Assembly (NCBI RefSeq): GCF_000702625.1
Contig: NZ_JNIS01000001.1
Coordinates: 496,001-560,000, forward strand
Reading direction: 5' to 3'
Source: Exiguobacterium oxidotolerans JCM 12280
GTDB lineage: Bacteria > Bacillota > Bacilli > Exiguobacteriales > Exiguobacteriaceae
Length of the DNA: 64,000 nucleotides
The first letter of the stretch is position 1; the number at the start of each line of letters is the position of its first letter. This document shows, in pieces, positions 27,142 through 37,798 of the stretch. A program made the position numbers and the translations under genes. The notes under the pieces are model-generated. The model worked only from the letters and a program-made list of their open reading frames with translations. It did no database searches and was not told the origin of the DNA.

Positions 27142-27202
27142 GGCAAAATAAAAAGTACGGGCGCAGGATATCAAATCCTCCGCCCGTACTTTTTATTTTG
27201 CC
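27142..27202. terminator. Very long bidirectional terminator after speA
   Basis: A 22-bp perfect stem with arms of GGCAAAATAAAAAGTACGGG plus two bases and their complement, between convergent speA and pdhD. A and T runs are part of the stem. Confidence 0.9.
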
Positions 27203-27234
27203 AAGACCATACCTTAGTCTCTTGCATATGATAA

Positions 27235-27276
27235 TGAAAAAAGCCCTTAAGCGGTCGGCTCCCCGCTTAAGGGCTT
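27235..27276 (-). terminator. Terminator after pdhD
   Basis: Hairpin AAGCCCTTAAGCGG/CCGCTTAAGGGCTT with T run on the minus strand, 6 nt after the pdhD stop. Confidence 0.9.
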
Positions 27277-27281
27277 AAAGC

Positions 27282-28694
27282 TTATTTAATGATGTGGATT
27301 GGGCTACCGATTGCAACTTCAGCAGTTTCCATCGCGATTTCACCAAGTGAAGGGTGTGCGTGGATTGTGAGTGCGATATCTTCAGCAGTCATTCCAGACT
27401 CGATTGCGAGTCCCATCTCTGCGATCATGTCAGATGCGCCTGTACCAGCGATTTGAGCACCAATCAAGAGACCGTCTGATTTGCGTGTAATCATTTTCAA
27501 GAAGCCGTCTGGCTCGTTGAGTGCAAGGGCACGACCGTTTGCAGCATAAGGGAATTTAGAAGCGAGGTAATCAAGACCTTCTTCTTTCGCTTGTGCTTCT
27601 GTATAACCGACTGTTGCGAGTTCTGGGTCTGTGAAAACAACCGCAGGAATTGCACTGTAGTCGAGGTATGCCGGGTGTCCAGCAGCAGCTTCAGCAGCGA
27701 TTTTCGCTTCGAATGATGCTTTGTGCGCAAGTGGTGGTCCAGGAACGATGTCCCCGATTGCGTAGATGTTTTCGTTAGACGTACGGCACTGATCGTCGAT
27801 TTCGACAAGTCCGCGCTCGCTAAGTTTAACTTCAGCCATCTCAAGACCGAGATCAGAAGTGTTCGGGCGACGACCGACAGTGACGAGGACGTAGTCTGCT
27901 TCAACTGTTTGTGTTTCACCTTTCACTTCGAACGTTACTTTAACGCCGTCTTCTGTCTCTTCCACACTTTGTGCAAGTGCTTCGTTGTGGATTGTGATGT
28001 TCCCTTTTTGTTTGAGCTTTTTCTTGACGACTTGTGTCATTGCCGGCTCAAAACCAGAAAGGATGTCTTTTGTTCCTTCTAAGATGACAACTTCAGTATC
28101 GAAGTTAGCATACGCTGTACCAAGCTCCATTCCGATGTATCCGCCACCGATGACGATGAGTTTTTTCGGAAGTTCAGGAAGGTTTAATGCGCCTGTAGAA
28201 GAAAGGACACGTTTAGACCATTTGAACGCTGGAAGTTCGATTGGAGTCGAACCTGTTGCAACGATACATTTTTTGAATTTGTAAGGTGTTGAAGAATCTT
28301 CGTTGATGATACGGACTGTATCTTCAGATTGGAAGTATGCTTCCCCTACGACTGTTTCGATGTTGTTACCTTTAAGAAGGCCGCCAACACCACCCGTTAA
28401 TTTGTTAACGACTGATTGTTTCCAAGATTGAACTTTCGAGAAATCGACTGCAACGTTCTCAGACGTGATCCCCATCGAGTCCGAACCTTTTGCATGTTGG
28501 AAGTTGTGTCCAGCTGTAATTAACGCTTTTGACGGGATACATCCAACGTTTAAGCAAACACCACCGACGTTTTCACGTTCGACGACTGTTACTTTAAGTC
28601 CGAGTTGTGCGCCACGGATTGCAGCGACATAACCACCAGGGCCGGCCCCGATTACGAGTAAATCTGTTTCTTGTGCGAATTCACCTACTACCAT
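27282..28694 (-). CDS. pdhD: Dihydrolipoyl dehydrogenase (E3)
   Basis: FAD disulfide oxidoreductase (470 aa) that reoxidises the lipoyl arms of the 2-oxo acid dehydrogenase complexes with NAD. N-terminal FAD site [10 protein letters not shown], redox disulfide Cys47/Cys52 in [12 protein letters not shown] site [10 protein letters not shown] near 180, and the C-terminal dimer His-Glu motif HAHPSLGE. Last gene of pdhABCD, 3 nt after pdhC. Confidence 0.97.
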   Translation of the reverse strand: MVVGEFAQETDLLVIGAGPGGYVAAIRGAQLGLKVTVVERENVGGVCLNVGCIPSKALITAGHNFQHAKGSDSMGITSENVAVDFSKVQSWKQSVVNKLTGGVGGLLKGNNIETVVGEAYFQSEDTVRIINEDSSTPYKFKKCIVATGSTPIELPAFKWSKRVLSSTGALNLPELPKKLIVIGGGYIGMELGTAYANFDTEVVILEGTKDILSGFEPAMTQVVKKKLKQKGNITIHNEALAQSVEETEDGVKVTFEVKGETQTVEADYVLVTVGRRPNTSDLGLEMAEVKLSERGLVEIDDQCRTSNENIYAIGDIVPGPPLAHKASFEAKIAAEAAAGHPAYLDYSAIPAVVFTDPELATVGYTEAQAKEEGLDYLASKFPYAANGRALALNEPDGFLKMITRKSDGLLIGAQIAGTGASDMIAEMGLAIESGMTAEDIALTIHAHPSLGEIAMETAEVAIGSPIHIIK

Positions 28695-28697
28695 TGC

Positions 28698-29993
28698 TTA
28701 TCCCTCCATAATGAGAAGTTGTGGGTCGTTCAACAAGCGTTTAACTAGGTTAAGCGCGTTTTGTGCAGTTGCACCATCGATGAGACGGTGGTCAAAGCTG
28801 AATGAAAGTGCAAGAACTGGTGCTGCAACGATTTCACCGTTTTTAACGACTGCTTTTTCAGCAATACGGCCGATACCGAGGATTGCAACTTCCGGGTGGT
28901 TGATGACAGGTGTGAACCATTGTCCGCCAGCAGAACCGATGTTTGTGATTGTGATCGATCCGCCTTTCATCTCTTCACCAGAAAGTTTACCGTCACGTGC
29001 TTTACCAGCTAAATCATTGATATCATCAGCGAGTGAGAAGATTGATTTGCGATCTGCGTCTTTGACGACAGGTACGACAAGTCCGTTATCTGTATCCGCT
29101 GCGATACCGATGTTGAAGTAGTTTTTGTAGACGATTTCTTCGTTTGCATCATCGATTGAAGCGTTGATAGTCGGGTACTTTTTAGCAGCCGCAGTCAATG
29201 CTTTAACGACGAACGGAAGGTAAGTCAATTTCGTACCTTGTGCTGCAGCAACTTCTTTGAAGTTTTTGCGGAGTGCCACGAGGTTCGTTACATCGACTTC
29301 GTCCATAAGTGTTACGTGTGGTGCCGTATGTTTCGAGTTGACCATTGCTTTCGAAATCGCTTTACGGATACCTTTGATTTTTTCACGTGTTTCAAGCTCA
29401 GGTTGAGCAGCAACATACGGTTTCACTTCAGCTTTAGGAGCAGATGCTTGTGCAGATGCTTTTTCTTCTGAAGCTGGTGCAGTAGAAGATTGACCACCGT
29501 TTGCAAATGCATCGATGTCTTCTTTAACGACGCGACCGTTGTCTCCAGAACCTTGGACTTCACGGATGTCGACACCTTTTTCACGTGCATACTTACGAAC
29601 AGAAGGCATCGCGATGACACGTTCTGATTTGTGGATTTGAACTTCAGTTGGTTTGTCTTCGACTTTTTGATCCGTGTCTTGGACATCTTTTGCGTTTTCT
29701 TCTGCTTTAGGTTGTTCAGGAGCTGCTTCTTCAGAAGGAGCTGAACCTTCACCTTCGACGTCGAATGAGATTAATACGTCACCAACAACAGCAACGACAC
29801 CTTCGTCTACTTTTACTTCTTTGACAGTACCATCAACTGGTGACGGGATTTCAACGACTGCTTTATCGTTTTGAACTTCAAGAAGAACGTCGTCCTCTTT
29901 AACTGTGTCGCCCGCTTTTACGAACCACTTTACGATTTCGCCTTCGTGAATACCCTCACCGATATCCGGCAATTTGAATTCAAATAAACCCAT
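28698..29993 (-). CDS. pdhC: Dihydrolipoamide acetyltransferase (E2)
   Basis: Core of the pyruvate dehydrogenase complex (431 aa) that transfers acetyl groups to CoA. One lipoyl domain (1-80, lipoyl Lys44 in VQNDKAVVE), an Ala/Glu/Pro linker, a peripheral subunit-binding domain (about 128-165, [14 protein letters not shown]), another Ala-rich linker and the acyltransferase domain with [10 protein letters not shown] near the C-terminus. In the pdhABCD operon. Confidence 0.96.
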   Translation of the reverse strand: MGLFEFKLPDIGEGIHEGEIVKWFVKAGDTVKEDDVLLEVQNDKAVVEIPSPVDGTVKEVKVDEGVVAVVGDVLISFDVEGEGSAPSEEAAPEQPKAEENAKDVQDTDQKVEDKPTEVQIHKSERVIAMPSVRKYAREKGVDIREVQGSGDNGRVVKEDIDAFANGGQSSTAPASEEKASAQASAPKAEVKPYVAAQPELETREKIKGIRKAISKAMVNSKHTAPHVTLMDEVDVTNLVALRKNFKEVAAAQGTKLTYLPFVVKALTAAAKKYPTINASIDDANEEIVYKNYFNIGIAADTDNGLVVPVVKDADRKSIFSLADDINDLAGKARDGKLSGEEMKGGSITITNIGSAGGQWFTPVINHPEVAILGIGRIAEKAVVKNGEIVAAPVLALSFSFDHRLIDGATAQNALNLVKRLLNDPQLLIMEG

Positions 29994-30091
29994 TTGAATA
30001 TGCCTCCTTTTATTTCACTCTTCTAGTCAATTGTTATCTTTAAAACGGAAGCAAGGAGAGAATCTCCCCTCTCCTTTTTTCCGAATCACGC

Positions 30092-31069
30092 TTAGAAATT
30101 GTAAACTATTTTTACTTTTTCAACGATATCTTTGTGGTCTGGAATCCAGACGTCTTCCCCTTGTGCGAATGGGAAGATTGTATCCGGAGCCGCTACACGA
30201 AGAATCGGTGCTTCAAGATCAAGAATTGCACGCTCTTGAATTTCAGTTGCGACCATTGCAGCCACACCTGCTTGTTTTTGAGCTTCTTGAACAACAACGA
30301 CACGGTTCGTTTTCTTAACTGACGCAACGATTGTATCGATATCGATTGGGCTGATTGTCATCAAGTCGATGATTTCGACGCTGATGTTTTCTTTTTCAAG
30401 TTCCTCAGCTGCTTTAAGTGAAGCGTGGACCATCGCGCCGTACGTGACGATTGTAACGTCTGTACCTTCACGTTTGATGTCTGCTTTACCGAGTTCGACT
30501 GTGTAGTCCCCTTCAGGAACTTCGCCACGGAATGAACGGTAGAGTTTCATGTGCTCAAGGAAAACGACTGGGTCGTTATCGCGGATTGACGCGATCAAAA
30601 GACCTTTTGCATCGTACGGAGTTGACGGGATGACGACTTTAAGTCCTGGTGACTGAGCCATCAATCCTTCTAAGTTATCCGCGTGAAGTTCTGGTGTCTT
30701 AACGCCACCACCGAATGGTGAACGGATTGTAACTGGTGCACTGTACGTACCACCTGAACGGTAACGTAGACGCGCGAGCTGAGCTGCTACTGAATCGAAC
30801 ACTTCGAAAACGAAACCGAAGAATTGGATTTCCATGATTGGGCGGAAACCAGTCAAGCTGAACCCGACTGCAAGACCACCAATACCAGACTCTGCGAGTG
30901 GTGTATCGAAGACGCGGTCTTCGCCTAATTCATCTTGAAGACCTTCTGTCGCACGGAATACCCCACCGTTTTTACCGACGTCTTCACCGAACAAGAGAAC
31001 TTGCTCGTCGCGTTTCATCTCGACGCGCATTGCGTCAGTGATCGCTTGGATCATCGTCATTTGTGCCAT
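30092..31069 (-). CDS. pdhB: Pyruvate dehydrogenase E1 beta subunit
   Basis: The 325-aa beta chain of the thiamine diphosphate-dependent E1. Visible are the TPP-activating Glu region ([15 protein letters not shown]), [15 protein letters not shown] and the C-terminal [13 protein letters not shown]. Only 3 nt after pdhA. With pdhA it decarboxylates pyruvate and acetylates the E2 lipoyl group. Confidence 0.96.
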   Translation of the reverse strand: MAQMTMIQAITDAMRVEMKRDEQVLLFGEDVGKNGGVFRATEGLQDELGEDRVFDTPLAESGIGGLAVGFSLTGFRPIMEIQFFGFVFEVFDSVAAQLARLRYRSGGTYSAPVTIRSPFGGGVKTPELHADNLEGLMAQSPGLKVVIPSTPYDAKGLLIASIRDNDPVVFLEHMKLYRSFRGEVPEGDYTVELGKADIKREGTDVTIVTYGAMVHASLKAAEELEKENISVEIIDLMTISPIDIDTIVASVKKTNRVVVVQEAQKQAGVAAMVATEIQERAILDLEAPILRVAAPDTIFPFAQGEDVWIPDHKDIVEKVKIVYNF

Positions 31070-31072
31070 GGG

Positions 31073-32164
<1,092 letters not shown>

Positions 32165-32343
32165 TCATCCTTTCACTGTGCTCAGCGAAATATTCCTCTG
32201 ACTGATTTGCCCACATACCAATAGTGTTCAAAAATCGAAGTCCCGTGTGACCTTTCTTGAACATATATCTGTGTACCTATTCAGTTGAGTAAACTGTATT
32301 AACATGACTCGACACGATTTGATGTCTTGTTCATTACGTTACA

Positions 32344-32373
32344 AGTATAAAACTGTAACGCCTATAAAATCAA
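32344..32373 (-). promoter_or_regulatory. Promoter of pdhABCD
   Basis: On the minus strand TTGATT (32368-32373), 18-nt spacer, TATACT (32344-32349). Confidence 0.6.
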
Positions 32374-32405
32374 AGGAAATGTTTTATTTTTTTTCCGACC
32401 GCTAT

Positions 32406-32423
32406 TTGTGACCCCTTTCACAA
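32406..32423. promoter_or_regulatory. TTGTGA-N6-TCACAA operator (Rex or Fnr/Crp type)
   Basis: A perfect 6-bp inverted repeat with a 6-nt spacer. It fits the Rex consensus arms. The centre lies about 77 nt upstream of the predicted pdh start and about 90 nt upstream of the def start. Confidence 0.6.
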
Positions 32424-32497
32424 AAACCTTCTGTTTCTCCTTCTGTACTATTCAACTATTTGTAACTGTGTTAGTTATGAATTTCCCCTTTCGCTTG

Positions 32498-32506
32498 TGC
32501 TATAAT
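32498..32506 (+). promoter_or_regulatory. Extended -10 promoter of def
   Basis: TGCTATAAT, with no clear -35 box, 26 nt upstream of the start codon. Confidence 0.6.
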
Positions 32507-32532
32507 TTTTGTAGATGAAAGGGGTGTTGTTC

Positions 32533-33072
32533 ATGATCACCATGAATGAAATCGTACGCGAAGAAGTTCCGACGCTTCACGAACGATCGGTAGAAGTTAC
32601 TTTCCCACTCAGTGAGGAAGATAAAGAAACGATGCGCTTGATGCGCGAGTTTCTTGCTAACAGTCAAGATGATGAAATAGCTGAAAAGTACGATTTGCGT
32701 AGCGGGATAGGTCTTGCTGCTCCTCAAATCGGTGTCAACAAGCGGATGTTCGCGATTCGTCTTCCGGACGGCGACGATCTTTTAGAGTTTGGAATCTACA
32801 ATCCAAAAATCATCAGCCATTCCGTTGAACAAACTTTTTTAACCGGTGGTGAGGGGTGCCTATCCGTCGACCGTGAAGTCGAGGGTCACGTGCCACGCTA
32901 TATGCGTATTACCCTTACTGGCATCGATCATAACGGAATTCCTGTAAAATTAAGATTAAAAGGTATGAAAGCAATCGTTTGCCAGCATGAATACGACCAT
33001 TTAGACGGCATCATGTTCTACGATCGAATCGATAAAAAAGAACCATTCAAGGAATACGGGCCAGCTACGTGA
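32533..33072 (+). CDS. def: Peptide deformylase
   Basis: Metalloenzyme (179 aa) that removes the formyl group from nascent proteins. All three motifs are intact: GIGLAAPQIG, EGCLSVD and HEYDHLDG; the insert and length are those of type II deformylases. GGGGTG lies 6 nt before ATG 32533; the upstream ATG has no ribosome-binding site. Divergent from pdhA, as defB is in B. subtilis. Confidence 0.95.
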   Translation: MITMNEIVREEVPTLHERSVEVTFPLSEEDKETMRLMREFLANSQDDEIAEKYDLRSGIGLAAPQIGVNKRMFAIRLPDGDDLLEFGIYNPKIISHSVEQTFLTGGEGCLSVDREVEGHVPRYMRITLTGIDHNGIPVKLRLKGMKAIVCQHEYDHLDGIMFYDRIDKKEPFKEYGPAT

Positions 33073-33086
33073 ACCCGACCTTGAAA

Positions 33087-33124
33087 CAAAAAAGCCATTT
33101 CCTGAATCAGGAAATGGCTTTTTT
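33087..33124. terminator. Bidirectional terminator between def and rnjA
   Basis: Perfect stem AAGCCATTTCCTGA/TCAGGAAATGGCTT with A and T runs on either side. Confidence 0.92.
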
Positions 33125-33126
33125 CG

Positions 33127-34794
33127 TTAAACTTCCATAATGATCGGCATGACCATCGGATGACGTTGTGTTTTTTCAGTCAAATAAGGTGTTAATGTAT
33201 CGTTGATGACTTGTTTGATATCCGTCCACTTCGTGTTTCGATTCGTTAATGATTGTTCTAACGAACGTTTCAACAAGCGCTCAGCATCTTTAATCAAGTT
33301 GCCCGATTCACGCATGTAGACGAATCCACGAGAAATAATGTCCGGTCCAGAAACAAGACGGTTTGTTTTCGAATCGAGTGTGACGACGACGACGACGAGT
33401 CCTTCTTCTGAAAGAATACGACGATCGCGTAACACGATGTTTCCAATATCTCCAATTCCTTTTCCATCGACGTATACCGCATTCGCCTGGATTTTACCAG
33501 TGATCGCTGCTGCATTGGCATCGAGTGCTAAGACTTCACCGTTATCCATGACGAAACAGTTTTCTTCCGGAACACCCGCATCCATCGCAAGCGACATATG
33601 TTTTTTCAACATCCGGTACTCTCCGTGAATCGGCATGAAGTACTTCGGCTTGAGCAAGCGTAGCATCAAGAGTTGCTCTTGCTGACTACCGTGACCTGAC
33701 GTATGGATATCATTGAGCTTACCGTACATCACGTCTGCTCCTGCTTTATACAGTTGGTTGATCGTTTTCCCGACTGAAACAACGTTTCCTGGAATCGGTG
33801 AAGATGAGAAGATGACCAAATCATCAGGAATGATTGAAATCTGACGGTGTGTCCCATTGGCGATTCGGCTTAACGCTGCCATCGGTTCTCCTTGCGAACC
33901 TGTACAAAGAATCGTAATTTCATTCGATTTATACCGTTTCATTTCGTTCGGCTCGATGATTGTTCCTTTAGGTGCCTTGATGAAATCAAGCTCTTGTCCA
34001 ATCATCATGACCTTGTCCATGCTTCGACCGAAGACGACGATTTTCCGTCCTGCTTCAACCGAGGCATTGACGACTTGTTGGAGACGATAGATGTTCGAGG
34101 CGAACGTCGCAAAGATGATTCGTCCATCTGCTTTCCGGAAAATATCCGAAATTGTTTCACCGACAACCCGTTCACTCATCGTAAATCCTTCAACTTCAGC
34201 ATTCGTCGAGTCAGATAAGAGACAAAGTACGCCTTCTTTCCCGAGTTCTGCCATTTTCGCTAAGTCAGCAGGCTCGCCGACTGGTGTGAAGTCGAACTTA
34301 AAATCTCCTGTATGGACGATATTGCCTTGTGGCGTTTTTACGACGACACCGAACGAATTCGGAATCGAGTGTGTCGTCCGGAAGAATGAAATACTTGTCT
34401 TCCGGAACTTGATGATCGAGTCCTCATCAATTTCATGAAGTTCTGCCGTCCGTAATAAACCATGCTCTTCTAATTTGACCTTGATTAAACCAAGGGCAAT
34501 TTTCCCCGCATAAATCGGTAAGTTCACTTGTTTTAATAAGAAAGGAAGTCCACCGATATGATCTTCGTGTCCGTGTGTGATGAACACACCTTTGACTTTA
34601 TCTTTATTTTTGATTAAATACGTGTAATCTGGAATAACATAATCGATTCCGAGCAATTCATCTTCTGGGAACATGACCCCTGCATCAATGACGATGATTT
34701 CATCTTGGAATTGAACCACATATGTGTTCTTCCCGATTTCTCCTAAACCGCCGAGTGCGAATACGGCTGCTTGGTGGTTTTTGACGAACTTCAT
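33127..34794 (-). CDS. rnjA: Ribonuclease J1
   Basis: Metallo-beta-lactamase/beta-CASP ribonuclease (555 aa) with 5'-3' exo- and endonuclease activity, central to mRNA decay. The zinc motif HGHEDHIGG (His74, His76, Asp78, His79), the DSTNAE element, the beta-CASP domain (about 210-340) and HTSGHGS are present. ATGA overlap with rpoY upstream indicates coupled translation. J1 rather than J2 is inferred from linkage to rpoY. Confidence 0.94.
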   Translation of the reverse strand: MKFVKNHQAAVFALGGLGEIGKNTYVVQFQDEIIVIDAGVMFPEDELLGIDYVIPDYTYLIKNKDKVKGVFITHGHEDHIGGLPFLLKQVNLPIYAGKIALGLIKVKLEEHGLLRTAELHEIDEDSIIKFRKTSISFFRTTHSIPNSFGVVVKTPQGNIVHTGDFKFDFTPVGEPADLAKMAELGKEGVLCLLSDSTNAEVEGFTMSERVVGETISDIFRKADGRIIFATFASNIYRLQQVVNASVEAGRKIVVFGRSMDKVMMIGQELDFIKAPKGTIIEPNEMKRYKSNEITILCTGSQGEPMAALSRIANGTHRQISIIPDDLVIFSSSPIPGNVVSVGKTINQLYKAGADVMYGKLNDIHTSGHGSQQEQLLMLRLLKPKYFMPIHGEYRMLKKHMSLAMDAGVPEENCFVMDNGEVLALDANAAAITGKIQANAVYVDGKGIGDIGNIVLRDRRILSEEGLVVVVVTLDSKTNRLVSGPDIISRGFVYMRESGNLIKDAERLLKRSLEQSLTNRNTKWTDIKQVINDTLTPYLTEKTQRHPMVMPIIMEV

Positions 34795-35009
34795 GCGAAC
34801 GTCGCTACCTTGTAGTCAGCACTTTGTTTTTCGTACTCAAGGAATTCTCCACTTACTTCGCGGATGAATTCAACGTTAATGTCTTTGATGAGATGATCAA
34901 TCGATGTTCGCACGTCACGAATGCTCTCTCCTTCAACATACATAACCTCTGTCCGTTCTCTTACTGGCGCTTCCGAACGAAGCGGTTGATAAAATACTTT
35001 AAAAATCAT
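34791..35009 (-). CDS. rpoY: RNA polymerase epsilon subunit
   Basis: A 72-aa protein starting MIFKVFYQP, the signature of RpoY (YkzG), the Firmicutes-specific small RNA polymerase subunit. AAGGAG 9 nt before ATG 35009 decides the start. Its stop overlaps the rnjA start by 4 nt, so transcription and RNA decay proteins are made from one message. Confidence 0.93.
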   Translation of the reverse strand: MIFKVFYQPLRSEAPVRERTEVMYVEGESIRDVRTSIDHLIKDINVEFIREVSGEFLEYEKQSADYKVATFA

Positions 35010-35123
35010 ACTTAGCAACTCCTTATCAGTCCATTGTTTTTTGTCCTTAGATTAGTATACACGAAAACGGTTCATTTTTTCATCCTTATTCAACAACTGA
35101 TGTCTGCTTGAACCTAGGCGCTA

Positions 35124-35132
35124 TGCTATACT
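35124..35132 (+). promoter_or_regulatory. Extended -10 promoter of the 35181 gene
   Basis: TGCTATACT, about 48 nt upstream of the start codon. Confidence 0.5.
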
Positions 35133-35180
35133 TTCATTTGTAAACGGCTATTCAGCCAATTAAATAGAGAAGGTGAAACC

Positions 35181-35957
35181 ATGGCAAATCAAAAAGTCGT
35201 CTTTTTCGATATCGATGGAACTTTGCTTCATGATGGTCATTTCATACCGGAATCGACAAAACAGGCAATCAAACAACTACAGGAAAACGGCGTTTACGTC
35301 GCCATCGCGACCGGGCGTGGTCCTGCGATGCTGTCAGGCGTCCGTGAGCAACTCGGCATTGATACGGTTATTGGCTACAACGGTCAAATCGTCGTTCACC
35401 AAAACGAAGTCATCTATAAACGTCCGCAACCCGTCGATGATTTGAAACACTTAACATCACGCGCAAAAAATAATGGGCACACACTTGTCTATCTCGGCGA
35501 GAAACAAGGTTTCACGACGCGTCAAACAGACGAGACCGTCGCGACATCACTCGGCGCGCTCGATATTCCACTCCCTGCTTATAATGAAGAAGCTTACGAG
35601 ACGCACGATATTTTCCAAACCCTCGTCTATTGTCAGGCAGAAGAAGAATCGATTTATACGCAAAACTATCAAGCATTCGATTTCATTCGTTGGCACCCAC
35701 AAGCGATGGACGTCATCAATGCCGGATCGTCGAAAGCAGATGGAATTAAACAATTCCTCCGTTTAACGGATATCAAACGTGAAGATACGTTTGCTTTCGG
35801 TGACGCGCTGAACGATCTCGAGATGCTCCGCTACGTCGGAACAGGTATCGCGATGGGCAATGGATTAGACGAAACAAAAGCCGCCGCCGACTTCGTCACG
35901 AAACACATTCTTGAAGACGGCATCGCACACGGTTTAAAAAAATTCCAATTAATTTAA
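35181..35957 (+). CDS. Cof-type HAD-IIB family phosphatase (YkrA-like)
   Basis: A 258-aa HAD phosphatase. Motif I FFDIDGTLL (catalytic Asp10/Asp12), motif II VAIATGRGP, Lys region SSKADGIKQF and motif IV FGDALNDLEML, with a C2 cap between II and III. Positioned as ykrA of B. subtilis. Likely acts on small phosphorylated metabolites; substrate not readable. Confidence 0.9.
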   Translation: MANQKVVFFDIDGTLLHDGHFIPESTKQAIKQLQENGVYVAIATGRGPAMLSGVREQLGIDTVIGYNGQIVVHQNEVIYKRPQPVDDLKHLTSRAKNNGHTLVYLGEKQGFTTRQTDETVATSLGALDIPLPAYNEEAYETHDIFQTLVYCQAEEESIYTQNYQAFDFIRWHPQAMDVINAGSSKADGIKQFLRLTDIKREDTFAFGDALNDLEMLRYVGTGIAMGNGLDETKAAADFVTKHILEDGIAHGLKKFQLI

Positions 35958-35966
35958 AAGTGATAC

Positions 35967-35998
35967 AAAAAAAGCTGAGGAAGTTCCTCAGCTTTTTA
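35967..35998. terminator. Bidirectional terminator between the 35181 gene and ktrC
   Basis: Stem AAAAAGCTGAGGAA/TTCCTCAGCTTTTT; it overlaps the last codons of ktrC. Confidence 0.88.
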
Positions 35999-36656
35999 CT
36001 TTATGGATGGCTCGTTCGAGACGGTCTAAGTCTTCGTTTTCCCCGATGACAACAAGGTAGTCGCCTTTTTCAATGACTTCATCAGCTTGCAACGAAATCA
36101 TGACATTTTCTCCCCGTTTGATGGCGACAACGTTCGCGCCGTACTTACTTCGTAAATCAAGATCAATCAACGTTTTGTTTGCCATACGATCGCTGACCTT
36201 GATTTCAACGATCGAGAATTCTTGAGACAGGTCAAGATAATCCAAAATATTCGAACTCATCAGACCGTTCGCAATCCTAACCCCCATGTCACGTTCCGGG
36301 TGGACAATGAAGTCAGCACCGATTTTCCGCAATACTTTTTCGTGGTAATCGTTCGTCGCTTTAACAGTGATCGATTTAACACCGAGCTCCTTTAAAATCA
36401 ACGTTGTCAAAATCGAAGCTTGGATGTTCTCACCAATCGCAACGATGACGTGATCAAAGTTTCGAATTCCAAGACTCTTCAGTACGTTCTCATCCGTCGT
36501 ATCGGCGATGACGGAGTGTGTCGCAATCCCCATGTATTCATTGACACGTTCTTCATCCGAATCAATCGCTAGAACGTCATAGCCATTCTTCGATAATTCA
36601 CGGACGATTGAACCACCAAAACGTCCCAAACCAATTACTGCAAACTCTCCATTCAT
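35988..36656 (-). CDS. ktrC: Ktr potassium uptake regulatory subunit
   Basis: Cytosolic RCK protein (222 aa) that gates a KtrB/KtrD-type K+ transporter. N-terminal Rossmann fold (VIGLGRFGGSIVREL, acidic AIDSDEERV) that binds ATP/ADP or NAD(H), and a C-terminal RCK_C domain (about 135-220) of the type that binds c-di-AMP. GAAGGAG lies 8 nt before ATG 36656. No membrane subunit is next to it, as for ktrC/ykqB in B. subtilis. Confidence 0.9.
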   Translation of the reverse strand: MNGEFAVIGLGRFGGSIVRELSKNGYDVLAIDSDEERVNEYMGIATHSVIADTTDENVLKSLGIRNFDHVIVAIGENIQASILTTLILKELGVKSITVKATNDYHEKVLRKIGADFIVHPERDMGVRIANGLMSSNILDYLDLSQEFSIVEIKVSDRMANKTLIDLDLRSKYGANVVAIKRGENVMISLQADEVIEKGDYLVVIGENEDLDRLERAIHKVKS

Positions 36657-36722
36657 GTTCAACTCTCCTTCAGATTTCGCTTCGTCAGTAGTAGTGTACC
36701 CGATTCTTTCTTAAAATACTAT

Positions 36723-36752
36723 AAACGCCTTCACAGTGCGTGAAGGCGTTTA
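36723..36752 (-). terminator. Terminator after cydB
   Basis: Hairpin AAACGCCTTCAC/GTGAAGGCGTTT; only a weak T-rich tail on the minus strand. Confidence 0.75.
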
Positions 36753-36760
36753 AGGTTTTG

Positions 36761-37786
36761 CTATTTTTTTGCTTTTTCGCCTCTGACATAATCATTATCA
36801 AACAGGAACAATCGTAAAATCAGATAGAGTGCCGGAATCAATAGTAATAGTCCGAAGATAAAGACTACGACAAGCGACGTCGCCATTGTTTCGTTAACGA
36901 CCGCTTTATTGATATCGATGTACGGGTATAGGATATACGGTAAATGAGTATAGCCGTATCCGAACCATGCAACTCCGTATTGAGCCATGACAGCGATAAA
37001 GGCAATTCCATAATTGCGCTTCAGGTAGACGAGTGCGACTGCAACACAGAAGAACACAAAACTTGCTGCGAACCACCACCAGTTACCATTCAAAATGTTT
37101 TCATAATGCCATGCAGCTTGGTTCTTTAAACCAAAGAACACAAGTCCGCAGACGATGATCGTTGGAATGCTCCAAAAGAGCGCCCATTTCCGAATCAAGT
37201 CACTCGCCCCTGCGTCTCGCGCCTTATCTGCGTAGAACAACAGGAACATCGCACTAATATAAAGGACGGACACAATCGCAAGTGCTACGACGGACCAGGA
37301 ATAAAAGTTCGTAAACAATTTCGTCCCTAAAAACTCAACCGTTTCACTCGTTTTACGAATAAAGCCACCTTGACTAATCGTCAACGTCGTCGACATCGCA
37401 GCCGGAATCAAGAGTCCCGTCGCACCATAGAGAAACGTATAGAACATACTATCGTTCGAACCGTAGTTCGCAAAGGCATAAAAGCTACCGCGAATCGCAA
37501 TCAGAACGAGTACGATTGATGCAGGCACGAGAAGTGCCGTTCCATAGTAGTACGCTGTGTCCGGGAAAAACCCGACGAGACCAACAAAGAAGAAGACGAA
37601 GAAAACGTTCGTCACTTCCCAAACGGGCGAGAGATAACGTAAAATCAATCGATTCGTCAAATGATCTCGTTTTGTATATTTCGAGTAAAATGCGTAAAAT
37701 CCAGCACCGAAGTCAATTGAGGCAACGATGAGATATCCATAGAGGAACGTCCAAAGTACGGTTATTCCTAGTGTTTGAATGTCCAA
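36761..37786 (-). CDS. cydB: Cytochrome bd oxidase subunit II
   Basis: A 341-aa membrane protein with eight to nine helices, the partner of CydA. The conserved start (WTFLYGYLIVASIDFGAGFY) and ATSLVVVFIFGLLLLIPALY at the end fit the Gram-positive CydB/YthB branch. 12 nt after cydA with its own ribosome-binding site. It carries no heme but stabilises the complex and contributes to oxygen access. Confidence 0.92.
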   Translation of the reverse strand: MDIQTLGITVLWTFLYGYLIVASIDFGAGFYAFYSKYTKRDHLTNRLILRYLSPVWEVTNVFFVFFFVGLVGFFPDTAYYYGTALLVPASIVLVLIAIRGSFYAFANYGSNDSMFYTFLYGATGLLIPAAMSTTLTISQGGFIRKTSETVEFLGTKLFTNFYSWSVVALAIVSVLYISAMFLLFYADKARDAGASDLIRKWALFWSIPTIIVCGLVFFGLKNQAAWHYENILNGNWWWFAASFVFFCVAVALVYLKRNYGIAFIAVMAQYGVAWFGYGYTHLPYILYPYIDINKAVVNETMATSLVVVFIFGLLLLIPALYLILRLFLFDNDYVRGEKAKK

Positions 37787-37798
37787 CTCGTTCCCTCC

